Origin: Candidatus Brocadiaceae bacterium S225
GTDB taxonomy: Bacteria > Planctomycetota > Brocadiia > Brocadiales > Scalinduaceae
Direction: 5' to 3'
Assembly (NCBI GenBank): GCA_007859995.1
Contig: SMSL01000014.1
Span: 19,484-83,483 of the forward strand
Length of the DNA: 64,000 nt
Made by a program: the position numbers and the translations under genes. Shown here in pieces: positions 28,003 to 36,813 of this stretch; the first letter of the stretch is position 1; each line of letters opens with the position of its first letter. The notes beneath the pieces were generated by a model. The model searched no databases and was not told where the DNA came from. It worked only from the letters and a program-made list of their open reading frames with translations.

Positions 28003-28413
28003 TTAAACAAATTCCTGATGATCTTCAATAAAGTCTTTTATTTCTACGGTGCAGTTTAGAATTTTCTCATCTGTTTTTCTGATACGTTGACTCATTTTTT
28101 CCAGCATCCTGAATGCTAAGCTGGGATCTCTACTGATTTTTTTCAAGAAATTTTTCTGATTTATTTCAAGAAGTTTTACATTTCCCAACGCCTTTACGCT
28201 AGCAGAACGCGGGTTATTGTCAAACAGTGACATCTCTCCAAAGAAATCACCTTCTTCCAGGGTTGCAAGTATAGTTTCCACATCACCTTTCTCTTTTATT
28301 ACTTTAACTTTTCCTGTTAAGATAATATACATTTCTTTACCAATCGAATTTTCTTCGAAGATAATATCTCCATCCTTATAGTCCCTTCCTAAAGAACCTT
28401 CACCGTCCTTCAT
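28003..28413 (-). CDS. cyclic-nucleotide-binding-domain protein
   Basis: A 136-residue protein consisting of one CNB domain. GDIIFEENSIGKEMYIILTG and the phosphate-binding cassette FFGEMSLFDNNPRSAS (near residues 70-85) are typical; the cassette has the Gly-Glu and Arg needed to bind a cyclic nucleotide, although CNB domains with other ligands exist. There is no DNA-binding or membrane part. Its start overlaps the end of the flavoprotein gene by four bases, so it is translated with it and may regulate it. Confidence 0.8.
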   Translation of the reverse strand: MKDGEGSLGRDYKDGDIIFEENSIGKEMYIILTGKVKVIKEKGDVETILATLEEGDFFGEMSLFDNNPRSASVKALGNVKLLEINQKNFLKKISRDPSLAFRMLEKMSQRIRKTDEKILNCTVEIKDFIEDHQEFV

Positions 28414-29825
28414 TTCTTATCTCCAGATTTTTTTAATCGAATAAAAATAGCGTTAAAGATATTTACTAAAATCCTTAGTAACAGTTTATAGTTAAACGCT
28501 CTCAGGAAAATATCGATGTACGGTTCGTTGCCGGTAAACGTATCCCACAATATTGTACTGCATTTGTAACCAGACTCAGGGTGTTTTTGTTCATATCGTG
28601 AAGCGTTTAACAGCGCTTCACGAAGGATGGGTGTTTGGTTAATAATACCGGTAAACGCAAACATTATCTTGCCGAAAATATTGTCTCGGTTAATTTTCCT
28701 GCATGATGGATAGTAATATTTGTGAAAATCAGTTTCACCTACACCGTAGAGAATTGCGGTATTTGCTGCTGCCTTTGCAGTAAGATAAGCGGAACCGATT
28801 CCATCTTTGTATAACCGCGCAGAACTTGCATCTCCTATCATTACTATTCTGTCGGCAAAAGGGTGCCTGGCAGCTCCCACATTAATCTTTGGTACACAAC
28901 GGCAGAAAGCGTCAGGAGTTTTCCATGAATCAGGAAATTTGCTTTTTACTTCTGGATGGTTGAGAAAATCCATTACGGTTTGCCTGGTTATATCCTTACC
29001 GAGCATACTAACGGTTACATACGAACCTTTCGGTGTTATCGCCGCAAATTTTACTCCGGGTTGATTTATAAGGAATACGTATACGACATTGCCAAACAGA
29101 TCTGATACATTTTGCTCTCCTATATGTATTTCTGATTGGTACGCCTTGATTGTAGAGGGGCAGATATAGCCTGTTCCGAGTTCTTCAAATTTCTTAATGA
29201 TTTTTGAATTTATTCCGCAGGCGCCAACCACAAGATCGGCATCCGGTAACTGACCTCTTTTTGAGAATATTATGGGTCTTCCGTTATTAAGTTTAATGTC
29301 TTCTATTCTTACATTTTCAACTTTTGCACCTTCTTTTTCGGCACAATCCAGTAAAAAGTCATCAAAGCTTTTTCTTTCAAACACGTGTTCTTTGTCTGTC
29401 TCTGATGCTGCTTGATTAACGGGGCCTCCTCCCCTATAAACAGTAGCAATTCCTCTCTGCTTACTGGGACTGTTAAGAAATACATCTCCACCAATTGTTT
29501 GAAAACAGTAGGTATCAATTGCACGTTGAACGATCGGTGGTTTCAAGCAAATACCTTCGATAGCAAGCATTTGTACCAGGGATTCTGAAACAACCCCTGC
29601 ACACATATTACAGCTGGAAGGTCCATCGTGTGAAAAGTTTTTGTTTTCATAAATAGTCAGATCAATATTTTTGCCAATTTGTCTGGTTAATTTAAGGGCA
29701 AAAATACTGAAGAATGAGCCGGCAGGACCTCCACCCAGGACTGCAATCTTAGCACCGTCATTTAGCTCAAGGTTTGAATTTTCTTTCAAATTATTTGTAC
29801 CGTATAAATAAGAAGTCTGACTCAA
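28410..29825 (-). CDS. FAD-dependent oxidoreductase (geranylgeranyl-reductase-like)
   Basis: A 471-residue flavoprotein with an N-terminal Rossmann motif (VLGGGPAGSF near 28-37), a Cys-rich segment SSCNMCAGVVS near 70-80 and a C-terminal FAD motif VMIGDASSARLYKDGIGSA near 330-350. That organisation matches the geranylgeranyl reductase/FixC group, which reduces prenyl chains or related lipids. A hydrophobic, basic C-terminus suggests peripheral membrane contact. The gene overlaps the CNB-domain gene. Substrate unknown; in an organism with unusual lipids a lipid-saturating role is possible, but that is inference. Confidence 0.75.
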   Translation of the reverse strand: MSQTSYLYGTNNLKENSNLELNDGAKIAVLGGGPAGSFFSIFALKLTRQIGKNIDLTIYENKNFSHDGPSSCNMCAGVVSESLVQMLAIEGICLKPPIVQRAIDTYCFQTIGGDVFLNSPSKQRGIATVYRGGGPVNQAASETDKEHVFERKSFDDFLLDCAEKEGAKVENVRIEDIKLNNGRPIIFSKRGQLPDADLVVGACGINSKIIKKFEELGTGYICPSTIKAYQSEIHIGEQNVSDLFGNVVYVFLINQPGVKFAAITPKGSYVTVSMLGKDITRQTVMDFLNHPEVKSKFPDSWKTPDAFCRCVPKINVGAARHPFADRIVMIGDASSARLYKDGIGSAYLTAKAAANTAILYGVGETDFHKYYYPSCRKINRDNIFGKIMFAFTGIINQTPILREALLNASRYEQKHPESGYKCSTILWDTFTGNEPYIDIFLRAFNYKLLLRILVNIFNAIFIRLKKSGDKK

Positions 29826-29861
29826 TTCTTACACACAATGGAACGAAGAAGCTCCAAACCG

Positions 29862-30324
29862 TTATAGCGGTAAAACCAGTGCTATTGTCAAATTACATAA
29901 GCAGCCATATTCATCATTCGGGTTATACAAGTCTGTAGTTTTATATAATACATCTGCAGTTTCACTGAAAACACAGAATCCGTGAGCAAAGCCTTCAGGA
30001 ACAAAAATCTGTCGTCTGCTTTTGTCCGACCCATTTCCCAATTCCAGGAGAGCCTCGACATATGCCAACGGCAACATCATAGATTTCTCCCATAATAACA
30101 TAAGCCAATTTGCCCTGTGGGTAGTTCAGTTGATAGTGCAACCCTCTCAGTGTTCCCCGTGTTGAATGTGAATAATTATCCTGAACAAAGGCATGATCAA
30201 TGTCAGATTTAGCATATATCTTCTGACGGAATGTTTCCATGAAAAAGCCCCGGGAGTCTTTAAAAACGCCAGGGTCTATCAGTAAAACACCTGGAAGATC
30301 TGTTTCAGTGCATTTAATAGACAA
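29862..30324 (-). pseudogene. rfbC: frameshifted dTDP-4-dehydrorhamnose 3,5-epimerase
   Basis: The first frame (from ATG 30324) encodes the RfbC N-terminal half: DSRGFFMETF, DNYSHSTRGTLRGLHYQ, and QGKLAYVIMGEIYDV up to GKWVG. The continuation RRQIFVPEGFAHGFCVFSE and DLYNPNDEYG lies in another frame, so a shift occurred near 30030. The protein also stops early, after about 150 residues instead of 180 or more. RfbC converts dTDP-4-keto-6-deoxyglucose to the L-configured intermediate of dTDP-rhamnose synthesis. It lies 69 bases downstream of rfbB, so the pathway here is broken, unless the shift is a sequencing error. Confidence 0.8.
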
Positions 30325-30393
30325 TTTCTAAATCCCCATTTTGTTAGAATTTACTTGTTCGGCAATGTTTCTTTATGGAATGGATTTCTAAGA

Positions 30394-31449
30394 CTAAGCA
30401 CCGTAGTGTGCTTTGACCCATGACAGGTATTCACCGCTCTTTACCCTGTCTGTCCAACTCGTATTTTCCAGATACCACTGGATAGTTTTTTTGATACCTG
30501 TTTCAAATGATTCTTCCGGAGACCAACCTAAGGCGTTCTTCAATTTGCTGAAATCTATTGCATACCTTCTGTCATGGCCGGGTCTGTCCTTTACAAACGT
30601 AATCAATTCTTTTCGAGGATGTTGATCTGGTAATTCTTTGTGCGTATCCAGTATTTCACAAATCATCTCCACAAGTTTCAAATTTTCCAGTTCATTATTA
30701 CCCCCAACATTGTAAGTCTCACCGTGATTCCCTTTTCTCATAATCATCCAGACCGCCTTGCAGTGATCTCTCACGTATAACCAATCTCTTATATGCAGTC
30801 CATCTCCATACACAGGCAGTGATTCGCCCTCAATGGCGTTAAGGATCATCAGGGGTATCATTTTTTCCGGAAACTGGAACGGGCCATAGTTATTGGAACA
30901 ATTGGATATTGTAATAGGCAGGTTATAGGTCTTATGATATGCCCTCACAAGGTGGTCAGAAGATGCCTTGGACGAAGCATAAGGGCTGTTGGGCTTATAA
31001 GATGTTTCTTCAGTAAAAAACCCTTCTCTGCCCAGACTGCCAAAAACCTCATCTGTGCTGACATGGTGAAAAAGCTTGATGTTGTCCATTCGGTTTCTGG
31101 CAACTTCTAACAGATTAAAGGTTCCAATTATGTTGGTTTGAATAAATGTGTCAGGTTTGACAATCGACCTGTCAACATGAGATTCTGCTGCGAAGTGGCA
31201 AACACTATCAATTTGATATTTGCTAAATATTTTTGCAACTCCTTCTTTATCACATATGTCAACTTTGTCAAATTGATATCGGCCCTGAAAACCTTCCTCT
31301 ATTCCGCTTAAGTTATCAGGGTTTCCAGCGTAAGTCAGATTGTCTATGTTGATTATCCTTCCTGAGAAATCAGATTCTTCAAGAAGATAGCGGATAAAGT
31401 TTGCTCCGATAAAACCACATCCACCGGTAACTAATAAGTTTTTATACAT
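30394..31449 (-). CDS. rfbB: dTDP-glucose 4,6-dehydratase
   Basis: A 351-residue extended short-chain dehydrogenase. The NAD-binding motif is TGGCGFIGANF (8-18), followed by the catalytic Thr region HVSTDEVFGSLG (with Asp-Glu), and YASSKASSDHLVRAYH, which contains the Tyr-x3-Lys pair. SNNYGPFQFPEKMIPLMI is diagnostic for RfbB. It converts dTDP-glucose to dTDP-4-keto-6-deoxyglucose for surface polysaccharides. The following rfbC is frameshifted and no rfbA or rfbD is present here, so the product may feed another deoxysugar route. Confidence 0.93.
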   Translation of the reverse strand: MYKNLLVTGGCGFIGANFIRYLLEESDFSGRIINIDNLTYAGNPDNLSGIEEGFQGRYQFDKVDICDKEGVAKIFSKYQIDSVCHFAAESHVDRSIVKPDTFIQTNIIGTFNLLEVARNRMDNIKLFHHVSTDEVFGSLGREGFFTEETSYKPNSPYASSKASSDHLVRAYHKTYNLPITISNCSNNYGPFQFPEKMIPLMILNAIEGESLPVYGDGLHIRDWLYVRDHCKAVWMIMRKGNHGETYNVGGNNELENLKLVEMICEILDTHKELPDQHPRKELITFVKDRPGHDRRYAIDFSKLKNALGWSPEESFETGIKKTIQWYLENTSWTDRVKSGEYLSWVKAHYGA

Positions 31450-31668
31450 CAGTCCCGCCTTTAGATATTGTCTATAAAAAAAAGAAATTTATAAAATACT
31501 CTGATATATTTCTGCCTGGTTTCTGCTGGAAATATATCTTCTTGCTACAGTTTATACAAGGCATTACTGCTTAACGCCTCCATTTTTTTCTCATACAATG
31601 CTGAAATTATTCTGAGTTTGCCTGCTTCTCCTTTAATGTCTATCAGCTATCTATCCAGGATAATCTTT

Positions 31669-32691
31669 CTATATTGCGATGACGTCTATCAATGAAGGGT
31701 CGTCAACACCCAGACCTAGACGTGCTGCAGTGTGAATATACCTCGGTTCTCTGCCCGCATCTTTAAGAGATGGCATGTTTACTTCTCTTCTCTTTTTCTC
31801 GATAATCCGGGCTCCGACACGATCCAGAGCTACAGGATCAGTCCCAATCAACATTCCCTGGAAATCCCATGTCCATTGCGGCTTGAAGGCCGGACCACCA
31901 TGGTATTGTGCTTTCAGAGCATCACAGACAATTAATCTTAATTTGTCCTTTATAAATGGGTGGCTGTTGAGGTCGGCAACATAAGGATTACAATTTCCAT
32001 CATGGTATTTGTTGGGATTGTGTATTATTCCAAAGAAGTTTTTCATTCCTATTGACACACCGGCTAGATCGTGGTCTTTCAGTATCGGCACATTTACTAT
32101 TGCTGTGCAGAGTGATGATGCTATCTTGCTGAAGCAGCTTCCAATGCTTCCCATAATCAGTGGCTTGGAATCGTATCCTCCTGAAGGGAGATCATCTGTG
32201 CCGAAACACTTGAAACCATTGCTGCCTCTACGAATGTTAAAACCAGCATTTTCCAACTCTCTATTAAATCTTTCGAATACTATTATGTTACTTTCTCTCA
32301 CACCGGCAGCTTTGACACCGTTTATGATCGCCTCAACTATTTCCGTATGAGGTGAAAACTTGTTTCCGGCCAGGCAATTAAGTTTAATACCCACTATATC
32401 ATTTTTGTTGAAGAGGCTTCTCCATGCGTCTAGTGGCTTTTCTGAATTTGTAATTTTTAAAAGTGCACTGTCCAAAGCCATACTGATAATAGATGCGTTT
32501 ACTGCTCCATTAGCATTTATGAATCGTTTGTCTTTTGCAAGTATAACTCTTGATCTTAATGACGTTACATCTTCTGAATAAAGAGTCTTGAGGAAGTAAT
32601 TGTTACTTAATAAAAGTGATGAAGCGCAGAGCACGGTTCCTATAGTCGTTGCATCTTTAAGGAATTCTCTCCTCGATTTTTTGATAGACAT
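31669..32691 (-). CDS. Tat-exported DUF362-domain protein
   Basis: A 340-residue protein with a twin-arginine signal (KKSRREFLKDATTIG, residues 3-17) followed by a hydrophobic stretch. The mature part contains IVGIKLNCLAGNKFSPHTE and NVPILKDHDLAGVSIGMKNFFG, typical of DUF362 proteins. These often accompany iron-sulfur proteins, but no ferredoxin motif is visible here. Export by Tat suggests folding or cofactor loading in the cytoplasm. Its reaction is unknown. It is not tightly linked to a neighbour: 219 bases separate it from rfbB. Confidence 0.75.
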   Translation of the reverse strand: MSIKKSRREFLKDATTIGTVLCASSLLLSNNYFLKTLYSEDVTSLRSRVILAKDKRFINANGAVNASIISMALDSALLKITNSEKPLDAWRSLFNKNDIVGIKLNCLAGNKFSPHTEIVEAIINGVKAAGVRESNIIVFERFNRELENAGFNIRRGSNGFKCFGTDDLPSGGYDSKPLIMGSIGSCFSKIASSLCTAIVNVPILKDHDLAGVSIGMKNFFGIIHNPNKYHDGNCNPYVADLNSHPFIKDKLRLIVCDALKAQYHGGPAFKPQWTWDFQGMLIGTDPVALDRVGARIIEKKRREVNMPSLKDAGREPRYIHTAARLGLGVDDPSLIDVIAI

Positions 32692-33130
32692 TTCTTTTAA
32701 TTGTTATTGCGACTATGTGTGCTGGATTTGTGAGGTTAAGAAGAATTATTGTATTAAATAAATTCCACTTAGTATCCAAGCGCGCTAGCCTGAATAGTGA
32801 CAGTTTTTTGTGTGAACAAGCATTGAGAATTTTTGAATAATATCTCTTGCTAAACTAATACACAAACCTGTCTTTAAATAAAAAATTATTATAGCAAAAT
32901 ACGGCTTAGTGTCAATGTATTGGTGTACTGGAATGTATAGACGGGATTGTGGTAAATGAAGTATTATGATAACTTCGTAGCGTGTGGAATCGACAAAGTT
33001 ACTACAAAAAATAAGCCTTATCCCAGCAGGTGCGATAAGGCTTAATTTGTATGTAAAAAGAGCAAATGTGTGTGCTCTAATATTTGTTCCGAGATTTTTC
33101 CATTACCACTTTTACAGATTCATGTGAGGA
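32692..33130. other. 439-base gap containing one terminator
   Basis: Apart from the terminator at 33004-33044 I see no gene or repeat. The part next to 32692 should hold the promoter of the DUF362 gene. Confidence 0.4.
33004..33044 (-). terminator. Rho-independent terminator of the coiled-coil gene
   Basis: Arms 33012-33022 (TAAGCCTTATC) and 33034-33044 (GATAAGGCTTA) are exact complements. On the minus strand a run of six T follows. It lies about 90 bases after the stop of the 33131-33610 gene. Confidence 0.9.
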
Positions 33131-33610
33131 TCAATGTGAAGATTCGATCAGTGTTTTTTCGATCTCGTCTAGCTCATCTATTCTGGTGCCGCCATCATTG
33201 GTGCCCATCTCTTCTCTTAACTCTCTAACCGCTTGTCTTGCTTCAACCAGATTCTTTGTGTAACCGGCCTTATCTACTTCCAGAACAAGCTTAGCTACCG
33301 TCATTATAGTTAATTCTTTCTGCAGCTCAGCAAGCTCTACGTCAAATTCTTCATTTGCTTCTGTAAGTTCAGCAACTTGATTTTCCAGGTTTTTCTTTGT
33401 TTTGTCAGCTTTCCTTACCTGACCGATCATTTCAGGCACTTTTAATATTTCGGTTTTACCTGCCAGTATCTGTTGCTCCATATGATGGACTCTTTTCAAT
33501 TGGCCTGTATATTTACCAATAGCGGTAATTGATAGTGTGAAAAATATGATAGCACAAACAGCAAATAACGCAGTAGTTGTGGCAAAAATTTTAACTTTTC
33601 CTGTAGCCAT
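33131..33610 (-). CDS. membrane-anchored coiled-coil protein
   Basis: A 159-residue protein with one N-terminal membrane helix (about 9-31) and then a long Glu/Lys/Leu-rich coiled coil (about 65-155). AGGAGAGG-like sequence precedes the ATG. I recognise no family. By layout it resembles the smaller coiled-coil protein at 56203. Such proteins can act as scaffolds or spacers in the envelope. It is a single gene with its own terminator. Confidence 0.6.
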   Translation of the reverse strand: MATGKVKIFATTTALFAVCAIIFFTLSITAIGKYTGQLKRVHHMEQQILAGKTEILKVPEMIGQVRKADKTKKNLENQVAELTEANEEFDVELAELQKELTIMTVAKLVLEVDKAGYTKNLVEARQAVRELREEMGTNDGGTRIDELDEIEKTLIESSH

Positions 33611-34448
33611 TACTTCCCTCTCCTTTCAAACACATTTTCTGTAATACTGTAATAAGTTAATGGAGTTTTATTTCTACAATTTTCGTTAATCTAACAAATA
33701 GCTAATTTTATGTCAAGTACGAATTTATTGTTTCTATACAATATATAACTTCTGTTCATTCTGATATTTATGATTGAATATGTTATTTGTTCCTGTTCTA
33801 ATTTAACGAGATCAGTAACCCGATGTTTTCATTGGAGTAACATCAAAATTGATCAGTCAGGGGTTTTGATATCTGGCCTTCTCGGCCAGTTTGACTTACG
33901 GTTTTTTGTTATTTCCACTCATTCTTCGATTTTTTTATATTTTTATCTATTTTACGAACGAAAACATTGTAATGTATTCCACGTAAATGGAGGTAAGAAA
34001 TATATTTACCATGTAAAAATTACGCATTATGGTCATTTTTTCAAAACAAAAATATCCCAGAATTTTTTCTTATTGCCTCCTGATAGTTATTATTTGCCAG
34101 GGATCTTCTGACGGATACGGTTACAAGAGGAATGATGATCCGATTATTACGGTTTTCAAATCGGTTATTTTTTTATGGTAAAAATGGTGATTGGGAGTGA
34201 ATTAAGGCAGACATAGATACCATTAGTGACAGGATTGATTACTTCTATACAGCAGAAAGGCATGCCTATCCAATATACCAACTGGATTATAAATTACATC
34301 TTAAGAAATTATTCTCGTGGATAGATGCTATAGAAAACCTCCACGCTTGCGGGAGGAACTGACTCTTTCAATACATCTTTATGAACAGAGCAATGGAGAT
34401 GGGTTTTGAAGCCGCTATGGTTGTAGAGGGGAAAGAAAATAAAGAAAC
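33611..34448. other. 838-base region of probable gene debris
   Basis: A 113-codon frame at 33770-34111 (+) has no recognisable motif and atypical composition, so I do not call it. Around 34205-34360 (+) a frame reads DTISDRIDYFYTAERHAYP and LHLKKLFSWIDAIENLHACG, which looks like real protein but lacks a start and is cut short. It is probably a remnant. Confidence 0.35.
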
Positions 34449-34892
34449 ATGAACGTAACTATTCACCGTAATCGGCGCAAAGTTGATATTTGTAAGATTA
34501 TAGATGAGTCCGCTCCGCTTGACCCATCCTTACAAAAAGCAACTGGTAGGCTGTGTCAAGTGAAGCGGACCCAGCGTCTACGTCTATCTTGTCTTTGCTT
34601 TTCCTCGCGTTCTTCGCGGCTTTGCGTGAAAAATAAATTATGCTGGAGAGTTACTATCCTGTTTTACGAATATAACGGCGGGGTGGTTAATAGAGAGACA
34701 CAGACAGGGGTAATGGAAATATATCAGAATATGAAGGAACTGGACATTCAGATAGCAATGGCACATAAAAAGGCAGTCATAATCACCGGATCGAGTATGG
34801 GACTACTGTTTCTTATACTGCTTCTGATTAAAAAAAATAGATTTGTTTTTTACCACAACTTTAGCTCACCTCAAACTTCCTGCCAGGACTGA
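34449..34892 (+). pseudogene. mosaic ORF ending in a membrane-protein fragment
   Basis: A 147-codon frame made of unlike parts: the 54-bp repeat, an inverted repeat, a low-information stretch with many Ser, Arg and Cys residues, and finally a segment (IYQNMKELDIQIAMAHKKAV followed by a hydrophobic helix). The last part could be a piece of a sensor kinase N-terminus. The mixture suggests a chance frame through debris rather than a functional gene. Confidence 0.35.
34450..34503 (+). repeat. 54-bp repeat, copy B
   Basis: Second copy of the segment at 2036, fused here to unrelated sequence. It is followed by an imperfect inverted repeat (GTCCGCTCCGCTTGAC ... GTCAAGTGAAGCGGAC, near 34507-34567), which could be the end of a lost mobile element. 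Confidence 0.85.
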
Positions 34893-34933
34893 TTGGCAAG
34901 GCGAGTAGACACTTTAAACTTCTTCTCGAACCC

Positions 34934-35179
34934 TTAGTTATGCATGTGTCCTTTTTCATATTTATCCAGAAAATCTTTGTAGTTTGCGAAAGAGAGATGA
35001 AAGGTCTTATTCATCAATGATTTTCTGACATGAATTATACCATCTTCAGCTAAATTATCTGATAGTAGCAGCTTAAGTTCTTCAATGGTTGCAATATCCA
35101 CGTCAGTATTCTCTATTGATTCTATCTGTTGTAAAATAGAGTTAATAAATAGGAGAAGAACTTCTTTTTCATCAATCAT
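34934..35179 (-). CDS. small hypothetical protein
   Basis: An 81-residue acidic protein. Its N-terminal half is helical (EVLLLFINSILQQIESIENT), and the second half has EELKLLLSDNLAEDGIIHV. I recognise no family. It has a plausible composition for a real small protein, but no strong ribosome binding site and no close partner gene. Coding status is moderately likely. Confidence 0.4.
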   Translation of the reverse strand: MIDEKEVLLLFINSILQQIESIENTDVDIATIEELKLLLSDNLAEDGIIHVRKSLMNKTFHLSFANYKDFLDKYEKGHMHN

Positions 35180-35289
35180 CTGTTTTCTCGTATAGTATAG
35201 GTATATATCTGATTTTCTGTTCTGTACTGTTATTATCGGTGTATTGGACAGATTCTTTAGAAAATATATATTTAGTTACAGTCGGAATG

Positions 35290-35565
35290 GTGATAGTTTA
35301 AAATGCTTTAGTGTCAAATGTGTGAATGCTGTGCATAAAATCGTTGAAGATATGGAAAGTCGTGATATATAATGCCCGGATTTCAGTTATTGATGAAACG
35401 ATGTCTTCTGATACACTATGCAATATTTTCTATGAAGTTGGGTTAATGCATGCCTTAGGAAAAGAGGCAATAGTAATTAAGACTAAAGATGCGAAGGTTC
35501 CTTCTGATTTTGTAAGAACCGAATATGTTAGGTTCGACAAAAATTTCGACAAAAACGTATTTTAA
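35290..35565 (+). pseudogene. fragment of a TIR-like / nucleoside-deoxyribosyltransferase-like domain
   Basis: The frame from 35326 encodes ARISVIDETMSSDTLCNIFYEVGLMHALGKEAIVI, interrupted here for brevity at the next strand. The 'D-x-N-x-x-Y-E-x-G-x-x-x-A-L-G-K' pattern is typical of the Rossmann-like nucleotide-binding domain found in TIR-like and deoxyribosyltransferase-like proteins of defence systems. The upstream helix (VHKIVEDMESRD) is in a different frame, showing a frameshift, and the N-terminus is missing. It is a remnant. Confidence 0.5.
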
Positions 35566-35720
35566 CACATCATTGTCCGGAAAGGTTAAGAGATGGAGTA
35601 CAAATGTTAGAAGCTGACTACAGTTTGACTACATTCGCTTAATAAGCTTGACTTTGAAGTACAATTTTGCTAAAAGTGATTTCCATAAAGAACTAGGCAG
35701 TAAAAACTTACAACATTGCG

Positions 35721-35796
<76 letters not shown>

Positions 35797-35873
35797 TACT
35801 ACGTAAGGACTTGCGACAAAAGGCAGGGTAATCAATTCTATAAATTGTGACCATTTTGTGACCAAATGTTTTT

Positions 35874-35915
35874 AAAAGGGGTATAGGAAATCAAATTTCT
35901 ATACCCCTTTTTTTT
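35874..35915 (+). terminator. strong terminator downstream of tRNA-Ala
   Basis: Left arm 35874-35890 (AAAAGGGGTATAGGAAA) pairs with right arm 35896-35911 over 16 bases with one bulged G, followed by a T-run. The symmetric A/T ends allow activity in both directions. Confidence 0.92.
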
Positions 35916-36103
35916 GTAAATCATTCTTTCGCTACCCCAAATTACATCCTTCCTCTATGATTAACAGATCAGGATAACTTTACATAAAAGATACTATACA
36001 GCTAAGTTACAATTAAGAATACACTTGAAACAATTCTGATATACTATAAAATCTTTTACTATACAGCAACTTGAGAAGTACTTGTTAGACGTTCAATCAA
36101 AAC

Positions 36104-36779
36104 ATGAAGTCAAGAGCAAGGCAAATAGTAGATAAATCAGTTGACGCAATTATTGCAGCAATTGAAGTCTACAATAAACCATCATTCAGCTACCGAGAGG
36201 AGAAGTACATGAAATAGGCACAGCGAATCTAAAGAATTATTTACACCTGATACGTCAATGGTTTGGAACTGATTTAAGCCAGTATCAACTCTTTCTCATG
36301 CCTATAGCATTCTTGCATAACGTGGCAACAGTAAAAGGAGTAAATACAAATAGCGCAGAAAAAAACCTTTTGAGCTATGTAAACTTTAATGAGAGCAAAG
36401 TCAATGATGATGTATCAAACGACTTCAATCTAACTCTAGATTAGATATAGATATAAAACTAAAAAAAGTATCGAGTGGTGAGTCCAGTTCCGTACAGATC
36501 ACTAATGAACCCAATGCCCTTAAGGTATCTTTATCTGAGGAAGACATTCGTGAGAAATATCTGTGGGATTATCAAATTCTAACAACGAGGCTAGGAAAAA
36601 GATACTCGGATTTTTGTATAAACCAAAAATATCACAAATTACGCAAAGAACTAGAGAAGGAGAAAAAGTATTGCTTACCTAGGTACTTAGACCCAGGAAA
36701 CCTCAAAAGCACCAAAAAGAATTTTTATAACACAAACATTCTAAAAGCATTTGATAAAAAGTACACTCGAATTCCTTGA
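36104..36779 (+). pseudogene. DUF3644 gene, degenerate
   Basis: An N-terminal piece from ATG 36104 reads MKSRARQIVDKSVDAIIAAI then EVYNKPSFSYREE, and stops at 36215. Further pieces in shifted frames read LHLIRQWFGTDLSQYQLFLM, WDYQILTTRLGKRYSDFCIN and RYLDPGNLKSTKKNFYNTNI, ending at TGA 36777-36779. The order and motifs are those of DUF3644 proteins, often found in defence islands. The gene has lost an internal section and is frameshifted. It lies just upstream of hsdM. Confidence 0.75.
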
Positions 36780-36813
36780 TGGACAAAAAGTAAATTAAGA
36801 ACTGGAGATATAA

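Noticed and set aside
33770..34111. 113-codon plus-strand frame
   Set aside because: AT-rich, no recognisable motif, no ribosome binding site, and residue composition unlike the neighbouring proteins.
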